Assembly (NCBI GenBank): GCA_934454405.1
Contig: CAKSFN010000001.1
Location: 113,963 to 177,962, forward strand
Direction of reading: 5' to 3'
Length of the DNA stretch: 64,000 nucleotides
Source of the DNA: an uncultured Eubacteriales bacterium
Lineage (GTDB): Bacteria > Bacillota > Clostridia > Oscillospirales > UBA644
Shown piece by piece: positions 24,384-33,663 of the stretch. The notes beneath the pieces are model-generated. The model had not been told where the DNA came from and did no database searches. It was given only the letters and a program-made list of their open reading frames with translations. Every line of letters begins with the position of its first letter. Within the stretch, counting starts at the first letter, position 1. The position numbers were made by a program, and so were the translations under genes.

Positions 24384-27300
24384 TTAATCTTCTTCGACAA
24401 CGCGAACTCTTCTGTATCTTTCGAGTCCCGTTCCCGCAGGGATAAGCTTGCCTATGATTACATTTTCCTTCAAGCCGATAAGCTGGTCTTCCTTGCCCTT
24501 GATGGCTGCTTCCGTGAGCACCTTCGTCGTTTCCTGGAAGGACGCCGCGGAAAGGAATGACTCTGTTGCAAGCGCCGATTTTGTGATACCGAGAAGCACG
24601 GGCGAAACGGTGATGGGAGTTACGTCCTTGCCCGCCGCCTTGTCTTTCTCGTAACGCCTCTCGTAGTCAAGAAGCTCGGACTTGTCTATTATCGAATCCG
24701 CGAAGATTTCGTAAGAACCGGGGTCGGTGACCCTGACCTTGCGCATCATCTGACGGATGATTATCTCGATGTGTTTGTCGTTGATGTCAACGCCCTGTCT
24801 GCGGTAAACCTTCTGAATTTCCGCGATGATATATTCCTGAACCGCGTGTTCGCCCTTGATGCGGAGTATATCCTGCGGATCGGAGGAACCTGATGTCAGT
24901 TCCTGTCCCTTTTCGACGGTATCGCCCTCTTTGACTTTCAGACGCGCACCGTAGGGGATAAGAACCTGACTCTCTTCACCCGTTTCGGAGTTTGCAACTG
25001 TCGCATAAACCGCGTTCTTGACCTGACTGAAAGTGATTGTTCCCGAAATCTCGGCAAGAATTGCCATAACCTTCGGGTGACGCACCTCGAAAAGCTCCTG
25101 AACACGGGGAAGACCCTGCGTGATGTCTCCGCCGCCGCTCGCAACGCCGCCGGTGTGGAATGTTCTCATCGTCAGCTGTGTGCCGGGTTCGCCTATCGAC
25201 TGCGCCGCGATGATTCCGACGGATTCGCCGACGTTTACGGTCTCGGAAGTTGCAAGGTTTTCGCCGTAGCATCTCGCGCAAACGCCGTGCTTGCAGCGGC
25301 ATCCGAGAACGGAACGCACCTGCACTCTCGTTATACCAGCCGCGGAAATTCTCTTTGCGTCCGCTTCGGTCATCGGTCTTTCGCAATCTCTCGCAACGAT
25401 GATCTCTCCCGTTTCGGGGTTTACGATATCGTCAACGGGGAATCTTCCGAGAAGTCTGGATTCAAACGACTCTATCTTTTCGTCGCCCTCGCTTATCTCG
25501 GAAACCCAAACGCCCGTCGTCGCACCGCAATCGTCGTCTCTGATGATAACGTCCTGCGAAACATCGACAAGTCTTCTTGTCAGGTAGCCCGAGTCCGCGG
25601 TACGGAGCGCCGTGTCCGCCTGACCTTTACGCGCGCCTCTCGAAGAAATGAAGTATTCAAGAACCGTAAGTCCTTCGCGGAAGTTGGCTCTGATGGGAAC
25701 CTCTATCGCTTTACCGGACGTGTTCGCCATAAGTCCGCGCATACCGCAGAGCTGACGGATCTGGTCGATTGAGCCGCGGGCGCCCGAAACCGCCATCATA
25801 TTAATGGGGTTCTTTTCGCTCAGGTTCTCCTGCAGCTTCTTCGTCACCGCCGACGTCGTGCTGTCCCAGATGGAAACTATCTGACTGTATTTCTCCTCGT
25901 CGGAGATCATACCTCTCTTGTAAAGCTTTTCGACCTTCGCGACCTTCTGCTCGGATTCCGCGATGATCTCCTGCTTTTCGGGCGGAACTATCATATCCGA
26001 AACGGAGATGGTGATCGCCGCCTGCGTTGAATATTTGTAGCCCTGCGCTTTAATGGAGTCAAGCACTTCGGACGTCTTTGTTATTCCGTGAACGCGGATG
26101 GATCTGTCGATTATTTTGCCGAGCGTCTTTTTGGTTACGACGAACTTGATCTCGGGATCGAACTCCTGCTCGGGGTCGTCCCTGTCAACAAATCCGAGAT
26201 CCTGCGGAACGGGATTGTTGAAAATGAGTATACCGACCGTCGTCAGTATGTTTTTCTGCTTTGTAACGCCGTTTACGGTTTTCCGCATACGGATCATAAC
26301 CGGCGCGTGAATGCCGATCGTGCCTGCGTCGTAAGCAACCATGGCCTCATCGACGTTTCTGAACGATTTACCTCTCTTGACGGGTTCTCCGTTTTCGTCG
26401 AGCTTGACATGAAGGGTATCGTTTTTATCCTTTTCAACCGCCCATGCTCCCGCCTCGTCGTCGCGGACGATAGTCAGATAGAACGAGCCGAGGATCATAT
26501 CCTGCGTGGGAACCGCAACCGGTTTTCCGTCCTGCGGACGGAGCAGGTTGTTTGCGGAAAGCATAAGGAATCTCGCTTCCGCCTGAGCCTCCGCGGAAAG
26601 GGGAACGTGAACCGCCATCTGGTCGCCGTCGAAGTCCGCGTTAAACGCCGTACAAACAAGCGGGTGCAGCTTCAGCGCTCTGCCCTCAACAAGGACGGGC
26701 TCGAACGCCTGAATGCCCAGGCGGTGAAGCGTCGGCGCGCGGTTAAGCATTACGGGATATTCCTTGATTACGTTTTCAAGCGCATCCCAAACGCAATCCT
26801 CCGCTCTTTCAACGGCTTTCTTCGCGCTCTTGATATTCAGATTTTTGTCAAGGTCGGTCAGTCTCTTCATAACGAACGGCTTGAAAAGTTCGAGAGCCAT
26901 TTCTTTCGGAAGACCGCACTGGTATATTTTCAGCTCGGGACCGACAACGATAACGGAACGTCCCGAATAGTCGACACGTTTGCCGAGCAGGTTCTGTCTG
27001 AAACGTCCCTGCTTGCCTTTAAGCACGTCGGAAAGCGATTTCAGCGCTCTGTTGTTCGGACCGCTGACGGGTTTTCCTCTTCTGCCGTTGTCTATGAGCG
27101 AGTCAACCGCTTCCTGCAGCATTCTTTTCTCGTTGCGGACGATTATTTCGGGCGCGTGGAGGTCGAGAAGCTTTTTAAGACGATTGTTTCTGTTGATAAC
27201 CCTTCTGTAAAGGTCATTGAGGTCGGACGTCGCGAATCTGCCGCCGTCAAGCTGTACCATCGGACGGATGTCCGGCGGAATAACGGGGATGACGTCGAGG

Positions 27301-28076
27301 ATCATCCATTCGGGACGGTTGCCCGAAAGTCTGAACGATTCAACGACTTCCAGTCTTTTCAGAAGCTTGAGCCTCTTTTGCCCCACGGACTCCTCAAGCT
27401 CTTTTTTCAAGGAAGCGGAAAGCTCTTCAAGGTCTATTTCTTTGAGCAGTTTTTTAACCGCCTCCGCGCCCATTCCGGCTTTGAACTCATCGCCGTAGCG
27501 CTCTTTCATTTCAACGTATTCTTTTTCGGAAAGCGTCTGTTTCTTTTGAAGCTCGGACGCGGGGATCGCGTCGCTGACCTCCGTTACGAGATATTTTCCG
27601 AAATAAAGAACCGTTTCAAGCTGACGCGGCTGAATGTCGAGCATCTGACCCAGACGCGAGGGAATTCCCTTGAAGTACCAGATATGGGAAACGGGAGCCG
27701 CAAGCTCGATGTGACCCATTCTTTCTCTTCTGACCTTCGCCTTGGTTATCTCAACGCCGCAGCGTTCGCAGACCTTGCCCTTATAGCGGAATCTCTTGTA
27801 CTTTCCGCAGTGGCATTCCCAGTCCTTCATGGGGCCGAATATGCGTTCGCAGAAAAGACCGTCTTTTTCCGGTTTAAGAGTTCTGTAATTTATCGTTTCC
27901 GGCTTCTTGACCTCTCCGTGAGACCATGAACGGATCTTTTCGGGGGAGGCGAGACCGATCTTGATGGATTCGAAAACGTTGTCCTTTTCGATCTCTTTTT
28001 CGGCGGAACGGAGAGCGTCTTCATAAAGATTCTGTTCTTCGACGCCGTTTTCGGCAATGTTCATTTCATTTGTCAT
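24384..28076 (-). CDS. rpoC: DNA-directed RNA polymerase subunit beta'
   Basis: Forms the catalytic cleft of RNA polymerase with RpoB. The N-terminal zinc ribbon is visible (CHCGKYKR...CERCGVEI), then the lid/rudder region and the active-site Mg motif NADFDGDQMAVHVPLS near residue 495. The trigger-loop region (TADSGYLTRRL) and a second zinc site (CRCKHGVCARCYG) follow. 1230 residues is typical of Firmicutes RpoC, without large inserts. Start at 28076 with GGAGGGCAG; 18 nt separate it from rpoB. Confidence 0.97.
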   Translation of the reverse strand: MTNEMNIAENGVEEQNLYEDALRSAEKEIEKDNVFESIKIGLASPEKIRSWSHGEVKKPETINYRTLKPEKDGLFCERIFGPMKDWECHCGKYKRFRYKGKVCERCGVEITKAKVRRERMGHIELAAPVSHIWYFKGIPSRLGQMLDIQPRQLETVLYFGKYLVTEVSDAIPASELQKKQTLSEKEYVEMKERYGDEFKAGMGAEAVKKLLKEIDLEELSASLKKELEESVGQKRLKLLKRLEVVESFRLSGNRPEWMILDVIPVIPPDIRPMVQLDGGRFATSDLNDLYRRVINRNNRLKKLLDLHAPEIIVRNEKRMLQEAVDSLIDNGRRGKPVSGPNNRALKSLSDVLKGKQGRFRQNLLGKRVDYSGRSVIVVGPELKIYQCGLPKEMALELFKPFVMKRLTDLDKNLNIKSAKKAVERAEDCVWDALENVIKEYPVMLNRAPTLHRLGIQAFEPVLVEGRALKLHPLVCTAFNADFDGDQMAVHVPLSAEAQAEARFLMLSANNLLRPQDGKPVAVPTQDMILGSFYLTIVRDDEAGAWAVEKDKNDTLHVKLDENGEPVKRGKSFRNVDEAMVAYDAGTIGIHAPVMIRMRKTVNGVTKQKNILTTVGILIFNNPVPQDLGFVDRDDPEQEFDPEIKFVVTKKTLGKIIDRSIRVHGITKTSEVLDSIKAQGYKYSTQAAITISVSDMIVPPEKQEIIAESEQKVAKVEKLYKRGMISDEEKYSQIVSIWDSTTSAVTKKLQENLSEKNPINMMAVSGARGSIDQIRQLCGMRGLMANTSGKAIEVPIRANFREGLTVLEYFISSRGARKGQADTALRTADSGYLTRRLVDVSQDVIIRDDDCGATTGVWVSEISEGDEKIESFESRLLGRFPVDDIVNPETGEIIVARDCERPMTEADAKRISAAGITRVQVRSVLGCRCKHGVCARCYGENLATSETVNVGESVGIIAAQSIGEPGTQLTMRTFHTGGVASGGGDITQGLPRVQELFEVRHPKVMAILAEISGTITFSQVKNAVYATVANSETGEESQVLIPYGARLKVKEGDTVEKGQELTSGSSDPQDILRIKGEHAVQEYIIAEIQKVYRRQGVDINDKHIEIIIRQMMRKVRVTDPGSYEIFADSIIDKSELLDYERRYEKDKAAGKDVTPITVSPVLLGITKSALATESFLSAASFQETTKVLTEAAIKGKEDQLIGLKENVIIGKLIPAGTGLERYRRVRVVEED

Positions 28077-28094
28077 TATCCGCTGCCCTCCTTA

Positions 28095-31000
28095 TTATAT
28101 ATCAAACTCGTCGTCGTCCGAATGGTCGGAGGCGAACTCGTCGTCGAGGAAATCGGGAGAGTCGAGGTCTTCGGTGAAGAAGCCGTCGTCGTCGATTTCC
28201 GTCATATATTCATCTTCGTCGCCCATTGCTTCGGCGATTTCCCTCTTGTCGTCGCGGATCTGTTTGTAATCGTCCGGATCGTCTTCAAGCGACGTGGAAA
28301 TATCTATTTCCTGCTTCTGCTTGTCGAGAACCTTGACTTCCAGACCGAGCGATTGAAGTTCTTTAACAAGAACCTTGAACGATTCGGGAACACCCGCCTT
28401 CGGAACGTTCTTGCCTTTTACGATGGCTTCGAACGTCTTTACGCGGCCGATGATATCGTCCGATTTAACGGTAAGCATTTCCTGCAGCGTATAAGCCGCG
28501 CCGTATGCTTCAAGCGCCCAGACTTCCATTTCTCCGAAACGCTGACCGCCGAACTGGGCTTTACCGCCGAGGGGCTGCTGCGTAACGAGGGAGTAGGGAC
28601 CCGTCGAACGGGCGTGGATCTTATCGTCAACAAGGTGGTGCAGTTTGAGGAAGTACATATATCCGACGGTTACGGGGTTATCGAAGCGCTGACCCGTTCT
28701 GCCGTCGCGGAGAGTAACCTTGCCGTCGATGATCTTTATCTTCTTTTCGGCGACAAGTCTGTCGAACTCTTCTCTGTTTTCCTCTATCCAGTTTTTGTCG
28801 AGCCTTTGAAGGTCTTTTCCTCCGTTCTCCGTCTCAACAACCATAAATACCGCTTTGTTTTCGATTTCCTCGCAGGGATAGATATCTCTTGTTATCTTTG
28901 CAAATTCAAGCGCTTTTGTGATTTCGGTTTCCTTTGCGCCGTCGAAAACGGGAGTCATTATCTTCCATCCGAGCTCCGCTGCGGCTCTGCCGAGGTGAAC
29001 CTCAAGCACCTGACCGATGTTCATTCGGGAAGGAACGCCGAGCGGGTTAAGAACGATGTCGAGCGGACGTCCGTCCTCAAGGAACGGCATATCCTCCTGC
29101 GGAAGTATTCTCGAAATAACGCCCTTGTTACCGTGACGACCCGCCATTTTGTCTCCGACGGAGATTCTTCTGCGCTGCGCAAGATATACGCGGACGATCT
29201 TGTTCGTCGAGGGCGAAAGCTCGTTTGAGTTTTCTCTTGTGAAGGTCTTGACGTCAACAACTATGCCGCTTTCGCCGTGCGGAACTTTAAGAGAGGTGTC
29301 GCGGACTTCTCTGGATTTCTCTCCGAAGATCGCGCGAAGAAGTCTTTCTTCCGCGGTCTGCTCGGTGTCGCCTTTCGGCGAAACTCTGCCGACGAGAATA
29401 TCGCCGCTGTGAACCTCCGCACCTATGCGGATAACGCCCTCCTCATCGAGGTTGGCAAGCAGATCCTTGCCGACGCCCGGAATGTCGCTTGTGATCTCTT
29501 CGGGACCGAGCTTCGTTTCTTTCGCGTCTATCTCGTATTCTTCGATATGAATGGACGTATATTTATCCTGCTTTACGAGGTTTTCGTTCAAAAGAACCGC
29601 GTCCTCGTAGTTGTAGCCCTCCCACGTCATGAATCCGATGAGCATGTTCTTGCCGAGAGAAAGCTCGCCGTGATCGGTCGAAGGACCGTCCGCGATGACC
29701 TGTCCCGCCTCGATTCTCTGTCCCTTTCTGACGATGACGTGCTGGTTTATGCATGTCGCCTGGTTTGAGCGGAGGAACTTGATTGTTTTATATCTGTCAA
29801 GCGCGCCTTCGTCGTTTCTGACGAGAACCTCGCGCGCATCCGCCTTTTCAACGATTCCGCCGTTTTTCGCAAGAATGCAGACGCCGGAGTCCGTGCCTGT
29901 TCTGTATTCCATACCCGTTCCGACGATGGGAGCCTCCGTTTTGATAAGAGGAACCGCCTGACGCTGCATGTTCGAGCCCATCAGGGCGCGGATGGCGTCG
30001 TCGTTTTCAAGGAAGGGGATAAGAGATGTCGCAACGGAAACGACCATACGCGGAGAAACGTCGATATAGTCAACGTTCGATCTGTCCGTTTCCATTATCT
30101 CGTCTCTGCAGCGAACCGCAACTCTCTTATGGAGCAGACAGCCGTTTTTGTCAAGCGGCTCGTTAGCCTGCGCAACGACGTAAGCGTCCTCCATATCCGC
30201 AGTCATATATTCAACTTCATCGGTAACGAAGCATTCGATCTCGCCGTCGGCGTTCTTTCTCTTTTCAACTTTGCGATAAGGAGCTTCGATGAAGCCGTAA
30301 ACATTCATACGCGCGTAGCTCGAAAGGTATGAAATAAGACCGATGTTGGGACCTTCGGGCGTTTCTATCGGACACATTCTTCCGTAGTGCGTGTAGTGAA
30401 CGTCGCGGACCTCGAAGCTTGCGCGGTCTCTTGTCAGACCGCCGGGACCGAGGGCGGAAAGTCTTCTCTTATGCGTGATCGCGGCCAGCGGGTTTGTTTG
30501 ATCCATGAACTGCGAAAGCGGAGAAGAACCGAAAAATTCTCTTATCGCCGCGCTGACGGGGCGGGTATTCAGAAGATTTGTCGGAGTGAGCGTTTCGATA
30601 TTCTGCATATTCATACGCTCTCTTATCGTTCTTTCCATACGGCTGAAGCCTATGCGGAACTGATTCTGAAGAAGTTCTCCGACGGAACGGATACGGCGGT
30701 TGCCGAGGTGGTCGATGTCGTCAACGACGCCAACGCCGTGATTGAGGCCGAGAATGTAGTTTATCGAAGCAAAAAGATCCTCGTTGCATATAGTCATCGG
30801 GATAAGCTCCGAAACTCTCGCCTTCGCCGCAGCGAGAATCTCCTCCTTCTTAGAGGAGGAATCAAGGATTTCTCTGAGAACGTCGATCTTGACCCATTCG
30901 GTAATGCCGTTCTGTTCAAGCTCTTCTCTCGTGAACTCGCGGCCGTTGCGCCTGCAGAATTCAAGCATGTCGACCATGCCGTTGGAGAAAACGCGGATTT

Positions 31001-32063
31001 CCTTTTCGTCAACGACGATATATGCGTCGAAAACGCCCGCATTTTCTATTTCTCTCGCCTTTTCTCTTGTAATTATCTCTCCTGCGTCAACAATGATCTC
31101 GCCGCTCACGGGGTCGCAAACGGGTCTGGATGCGGGTCTCGATGTTATCCTGCCCGCAAGAGAAAGCTTTTTATTATATTTGTAGCGACCTACTCGCGTC
31201 AGGTCGTATGTTCTCTCGTTGAAGAAGAGATTGTCGATGTGCGCGATAGCCCCGTCAACCGTTGCGGGCTCGCCCGGGCGGAGCTTCATATAAAGCTCTT
31301 TAAGCGCCTGATTTCTCGGAGTTTCGGAAACGCCGAAGTCCTTCTTCGTCGCATATTCCTTTTCAAGCGTCGCCAAAACACACTCGTCCTCGCCGAATGT
31401 TTCCTTTATCTTTTCGTCGGTGTCGATTCCGAACGCTCTGATAAGCGTTGTAACGGGGAATTTCTTGCCCTTGTCCACTCTGACGAACAGAACGTCGTTC
31501 GCGTCCTTTTCGTATTCGATCCACGGACCTCTGTTCGGCATAACGGTTCCCGCGAAAAGCTTATTTCCCGTCTTGTCCACTTCTCTTGTGAAATACGCGC
31601 CGGGAGATCTTACGAGCTGCGAAACAACAACGCGTTCCGCGCCGTTGATGATGAACGTTCCCGTTTCCGTCATAAGCGGAAAATCGCCGAAGAAAACTAC
31701 CTGCTCCTGAATTTCGCCGGTCTCTCTGTTCGTCAGACGGCAGGTGATGCGAAGAGGCGCCGCATACGTCGCGTCTCTTTCCTTACATTCCGCTTCGGAA
31801 TACTTCGGCTCTTTGTCGATCGCATAATCGATGTAATCGAGAACGATTGTTCCCGTATGGTCAATGATGTTGGAGGAATCTTTCAGCACGTCCTTCATTC
31901 CGTCTTCAACAAACCATTTGTACGATCTGAGCTGAATGTCGATCAGGTTGGGAACTGCCTGAATCTGTCGGATCTTGGAAAAGTCAACTCTCTGCAGCTG
32001 ACCCGGCTTGAGATCCGTTGACCAGTGCGCGCCGACCTCTCTGGGATCGATATTTGCTGTCAT
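28095..32063 (-). CDS. rpoB: DNA-directed RNA polymerase subunit beta
   Basis: Catalytic subunit. The rifampicin pocket is present (FFGSSPLSQFMDQTNPLAAITHKRRLSALGPGG, about residues 475-510), with the wild-type pattern expected for drug-sensitive polymerase. Later: GMEYRTGTDSG, the DRGKD-like core replaced by normal RRISVGDKMAGRHGNKGV, and the C-terminal GGKAQFGGQRFGEMEVWALEAYGAA. An acidic tail ends in DDEFDI. I chose ATG 32063; an in-frame TTG at 32075 would sit directly on the GGAG. 1322 residues. No rplJ/rplL genes precede it. Confidence 0.97.
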   Translation of the reverse strand: MTANIDPREVGAHWSTDLKPGQLQRVDFSKIRQIQAVPNLIDIQLRSYKWFVEDGMKDVLKDSSNIIDHTGTIVLDYIDYAIDKEPKYSEAECKERDATYAAPLRITCRLTNRETGEIQEQVVFFGDFPLMTETGTFIINGAERVVVSQLVRSPGAYFTREVDKTGNKLFAGTVMPNRGPWIEYEKDANDVLFVRVDKGKKFPVTTLIRAFGIDTDEKIKETFGEDECVLATLEKEYATKKDFGVSETPRNQALKELYMKLRPGEPATVDGAIAHIDNLFFNERTYDLTRVGRYKYNKKLSLAGRITSRPASRPVCDPVSGEIIVDAGEIITREKAREIENAGVFDAYIVVDEKEIRVFSNGMVDMLEFCRRNGREFTREELEQNGITEWVKIDVLREILDSSSKKEEILAAAKARVSELIPMTICNEDLFASINYILGLNHGVGVVDDIDHLGNRRIRSVGELLQNQFRIGFSRMERTIRERMNMQNIETLTPTNLLNTRPVSAAIREFFGSSPLSQFMDQTNPLAAITHKRRLSALGPGGLTRDRASFEVRDVHYTHYGRMCPIETPEGPNIGLISYLSSYARMNVYGFIEAPYRKVEKRKNADGEIECFVTDEVEYMTADMEDAYVVAQANEPLDKNGCLLHKRVAVRCRDEIMETDRSNVDYIDVSPRMVVSVATSLIPFLENDDAIRALMGSNMQRQAVPLIKTEAPIVGTGMEYRTGTDSGVCILAKNGGIVEKADAREVLVRNDEGALDRYKTIKFLRSNQATCINQHVIVRKGQRIEAGQVIADGPSTDHGELSLGKNMLIGFMTWEGYNYEDAVLLNENLVKQDKYTSIHIEEYEIDAKETKLGPEEITSDIPGVGKDLLANLDEEGVIRIGAEVHSGDILVGRVSPKGDTEQTAEERLLRAIFGEKSREVRDTSLKVPHGESGIVVDVKTFTRENSNELSPSTNKIVRVYLAQRRRISVGDKMAGRHGNKGVISRILPQEDMPFLEDGRPLDIVLNPLGVPSRMNIGQVLEVHLGRAAAELGWKIMTPVFDGAKETEITKALEFAKITRDIYPCEEIENKAVFMVVETENGGKDLQRLDKNWIEENREEFDRLVAEKKIKIIDGKVTLRDGRTGQRFDNPVTVGYMYFLKLHHLVDDKIHARSTGPYSLVTQQPLGGKAQFGGQRFGEMEVWALEAYGAAYTLQEMLTVKSDDIIGRVKTFEAIVKGKNVPKAGVPESFKVLVKELQSLGLEVKVLDKQKQEIDISTSLEDDPDDYKQIRDDKREIAEAMGDEDEYMTEIDDDGFFTEDLDSPDFLDDEFASDHSDDDEFDI

Positions 32064-32326
32064 CGGTAAAATCAACTCCGTTCAAATTTATCTTATAACC
32101 AAAATATTAAACAACGCTTTTGCTCTCCGAAAACATTGAAAACAACGGGTTTTTTCTGCTTTTCTTTCGTTTCGGTTTTTCAATTCCGTCAATCCGCCGT
32201 CGTCGGCTCTCCTTGTTTGAAAAAAAGTCACCGAGACCACGTCGAAATCGCTTGATTTCACACAAAAACCGCTTTTGACGGAACAAAAGTGCACAAACAC
32301 CCATTTTCATTGTCATTAAGCGGGTA

Positions 32327-32356
32327 ATTATACCATATAAAGAGTATCGCTGTCAA
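32327..32356 (-). promoter_or_regulatory. Promoter of rpoBC, with a leader of about 255 nt
   Basis: TTGACA (32356-32351), 18 bp, TATAAT (32332-32327). The stretch from here to the rpoB ATG (32064-32320) has no recognised gene; a basic 69-codon frame on the minus strand lacks a ribosome-binding site and I do not call it. The leader may carry control of RNA polymerase synthesis, but I see no known element. Confidence 0.75.
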
Positions 32357-32510
32357 GTGTGTCAAGTCCGTTTTTTTCGCAGATATATGATTTTTGTGAA
32401 AATTAACTAAAAATCACAAAATGTTACGCTTAAAATTCTATCTGCTAAATTATGAAATTTTTATTACGCGCGATTTTCCGCCTTTGTATATTAAAAAAAT
32501 AAGGCAACTG

Positions 32511-32539
32511 TTGACAATCGGCTTTTTTTGTTATATAAT
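32511..32539 (+). promoter_or_regulatory. Promoter of the small membrane protein gene and possibly rnpB
   Basis: TTGACA (32511-32516), 17 bp, TATAAT (32534-32539), diverging from the rpoBC promoter. The 150 bp between the two promoters is AT-rich and shows nothing else. Confidence 0.85.
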
Positions 32540-32599
32540 AACAAGTACGAAATCGGTTTTCCGGTTTACGGTATATCTGACATTCACGGAAGGTGCGTT

Positions 32600-32965
32600 A
32601 TGAAACAGGGACAGGTTTGGGCATTGACGTTTTCCATCGTCTTGTTCATCGTTTTGGGTATAGTTTTTCCGTTCTTCATTCTTTCGGGGCAATCGTGGGA
32701 ATCGAAGATCAAGCTCGTTTTTATAGGTTTCGGAGCTCTCATTTTCGGTCTTGCGGTATGCGTTCCGACATTGATGCCGAAGTTTAAGGAAATGAAGCGG
32801 CGCCACGACATCAAAACGGGAAAGATCGTGCCCGGCGCCAAGCGCTATCACAGAGTGCGCAGAAGACTTGTCGATCTGGACGACGTTCGCGATGAGTATT
32901 TCGGCGAGGACGACGGAAAGGACATTCCGCCGCGTCCCGGTTCCGACGGCGCGAACGCGTGGTAA
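32600..32965 (+). CDS. Small membrane protein of unknown function
   Basis: 121 residues from ATG 32600 (GGAAGGTG Shine-Dalgarno; an upstream in-frame start would include the promoter). Two hydrophobic helices (about 7-28 and 40-58) form a hairpin, followed by a basic stretch (KEMKRRHDIKTGKIVPGAKRYHRVRRR) and an acidic Pro-containing C-terminus ending DIPPRPGSDGANAW. The charge pattern suggests both ends are cytoplasmic. I do not recognise the family. It is followed 28 nt later by RNase P RNA. Confidence 0.75.
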   Translation: MKQGQVWALTFSIVLFIVLGIVFPFFILSGQSWESKIKLVFIGFGALIFGLAVCVPTLMPKFKEMKRRHDIKTGKIVPGAKRYHRVRRRLVDLDDVRDEYFGEDDGKDIPPRPGSDGANAW

Positions 32966-32993
32966 AACGCCGGTAACGGCAAACTCAAAAGCT

Positions 32994-33358
32994 GACAAAC
33001 TGCAAGCGGTGCGATCGCGGGGATGCGCCGAAAGGTTCTCCCTGAGGAAAGTCCGAGCTCCCATGGGCAAGGATAACGGATAACATCCGTCGGAGGCAAC
33101 TCCCGGGACAGTGCAACAGAAAAGAACATCCGAGCAATCGGTTAAGGTGAAAAGGTGAGGTAAGAGCTCACCGGGGCGGCGGTAACGCCGTCCGTCGGTG
33201 TAAACCCTATCCGGAGCAATACCGCATATAAGACGTATACGCCGCCCATCGTGTCTTAAAGGTAGCTGGAGGCGCGCGGCAACGCGCGTTCGAGATAGAT
33301 GATCGCAACGGAGAAGAGATTCTCCGGACAGAACTCGGCTTATATGCTTGCAGTTGTA
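32994..33358 (+). ncRNA. rnpB: RNase P RNA, bacterial type A
   Basis: The catalytic RNA that removes tRNA 5' leaders. Recognised from GAGGAAAGTCCGAGCTCC near the 5' end, the GAGGTAAGAGCTCACCGG segment in the middle, and ACAGAACTCGGCTTATATG near the 3' end, the conserved core blocks. Helix P1 closes the molecule: CAAACTGCAAGC (from 32996) pairs with GCTTGCAGTTG (33346-33356). The end points are therefore good to a few bases. It may be transcribed from the promoter at 32511. Confidence 0.95.
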
Positions 33359-33360
33359 TA

Positions 33361-33389
33361 CAGACGCTGAAAAAGCGTCTGTTTTTTTG
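33361..33389 (+). terminator. Terminator of rnpB
   Basis: CAGACGCT (33361-33368) pairs with AGCGTCTG (33374-33381), followed by TTTTTTT. Confidence 0.92.
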
Positions 33390-33433
33390 TTGATTCCGAC
33401 GAGCCGAATACAAAGGTTTTGCGCGAAAAACGC

Positions 33434-33462
33434 TTGACAAAAATGAGAAAATACTGTATAAT
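33434..33462 (+). promoter_or_regulatory. Strong promoter of the 40-residue peptide and secreted GH99-like gene
   Basis: TTGACA (33434-33439), 17 bp, TATAAT (33457-33462), a consensus sigma-A promoter. Confidence 0.9.
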
Positions 33463-33497
33463 CGATATATAAAATATATAACAAGGAGAGTTTTGTC

Positions 33498-33620
33498 ATG
33501 TTTATGAGACCTGAGATTGAATTCGTTGACATTGCCGACGTTATAACAACTTCTCAGCAAGTTCCGTCACTTGTTGACGGCGGAGAGAACAAAGAAACAA
33601 ACTGGAACCCGTGGTTCTGA
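33498..33620 (+). CDS. 40-residue peptide of a KPE...DVITTS type, unknown function
   Basis: ATG 33498, after a strong AAGGAGAG, opens a short frame encoding MFMRPEIEFVDIADVITTSQ followed by an acidic, Asn-rich end NKETNWNPWF. The pattern 'Pro-Glu-Ile... Asp-Val-Ile-x-Thr-Ser' at residues 5-18 resembles many short unannotated clostridial peptides; their function is not established. It has no signal sequence. The gene lies between a strong promoter and the secreted GH99-like gene 43 nt downstream, so it is either a small regulatory or secreted peptide or a leader peptide controlling that gene. Confidence 0.72.
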   Translation: MFMRPEIEFVDIADVITTSQQVPSLVDGGENKETNWNPWF

Positions 33621-33663
33621 TTTTCGTGCATCCGTTTATCCCGGGGAGAATGAGAGGACTTTT

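Noticed and set aside
26088..27929. 613-codon open frame on the + strand
   Set aside because: It is antisense to rpoC and arises from its codon bias; the translation is Arg/Val/Phe-rich without any domain and has no ribosome-binding site.
30387..32021. 544-codon open frame on the + strand
   Set aside because: Antisense to rpoB, same reason as above.
32107..32316. Basic 69-codon frame in the rpoB leader, minus strand
   Set aside because: No ribosome-binding site before its ATG; low complexity of Lys and Arg codons suggests chance.
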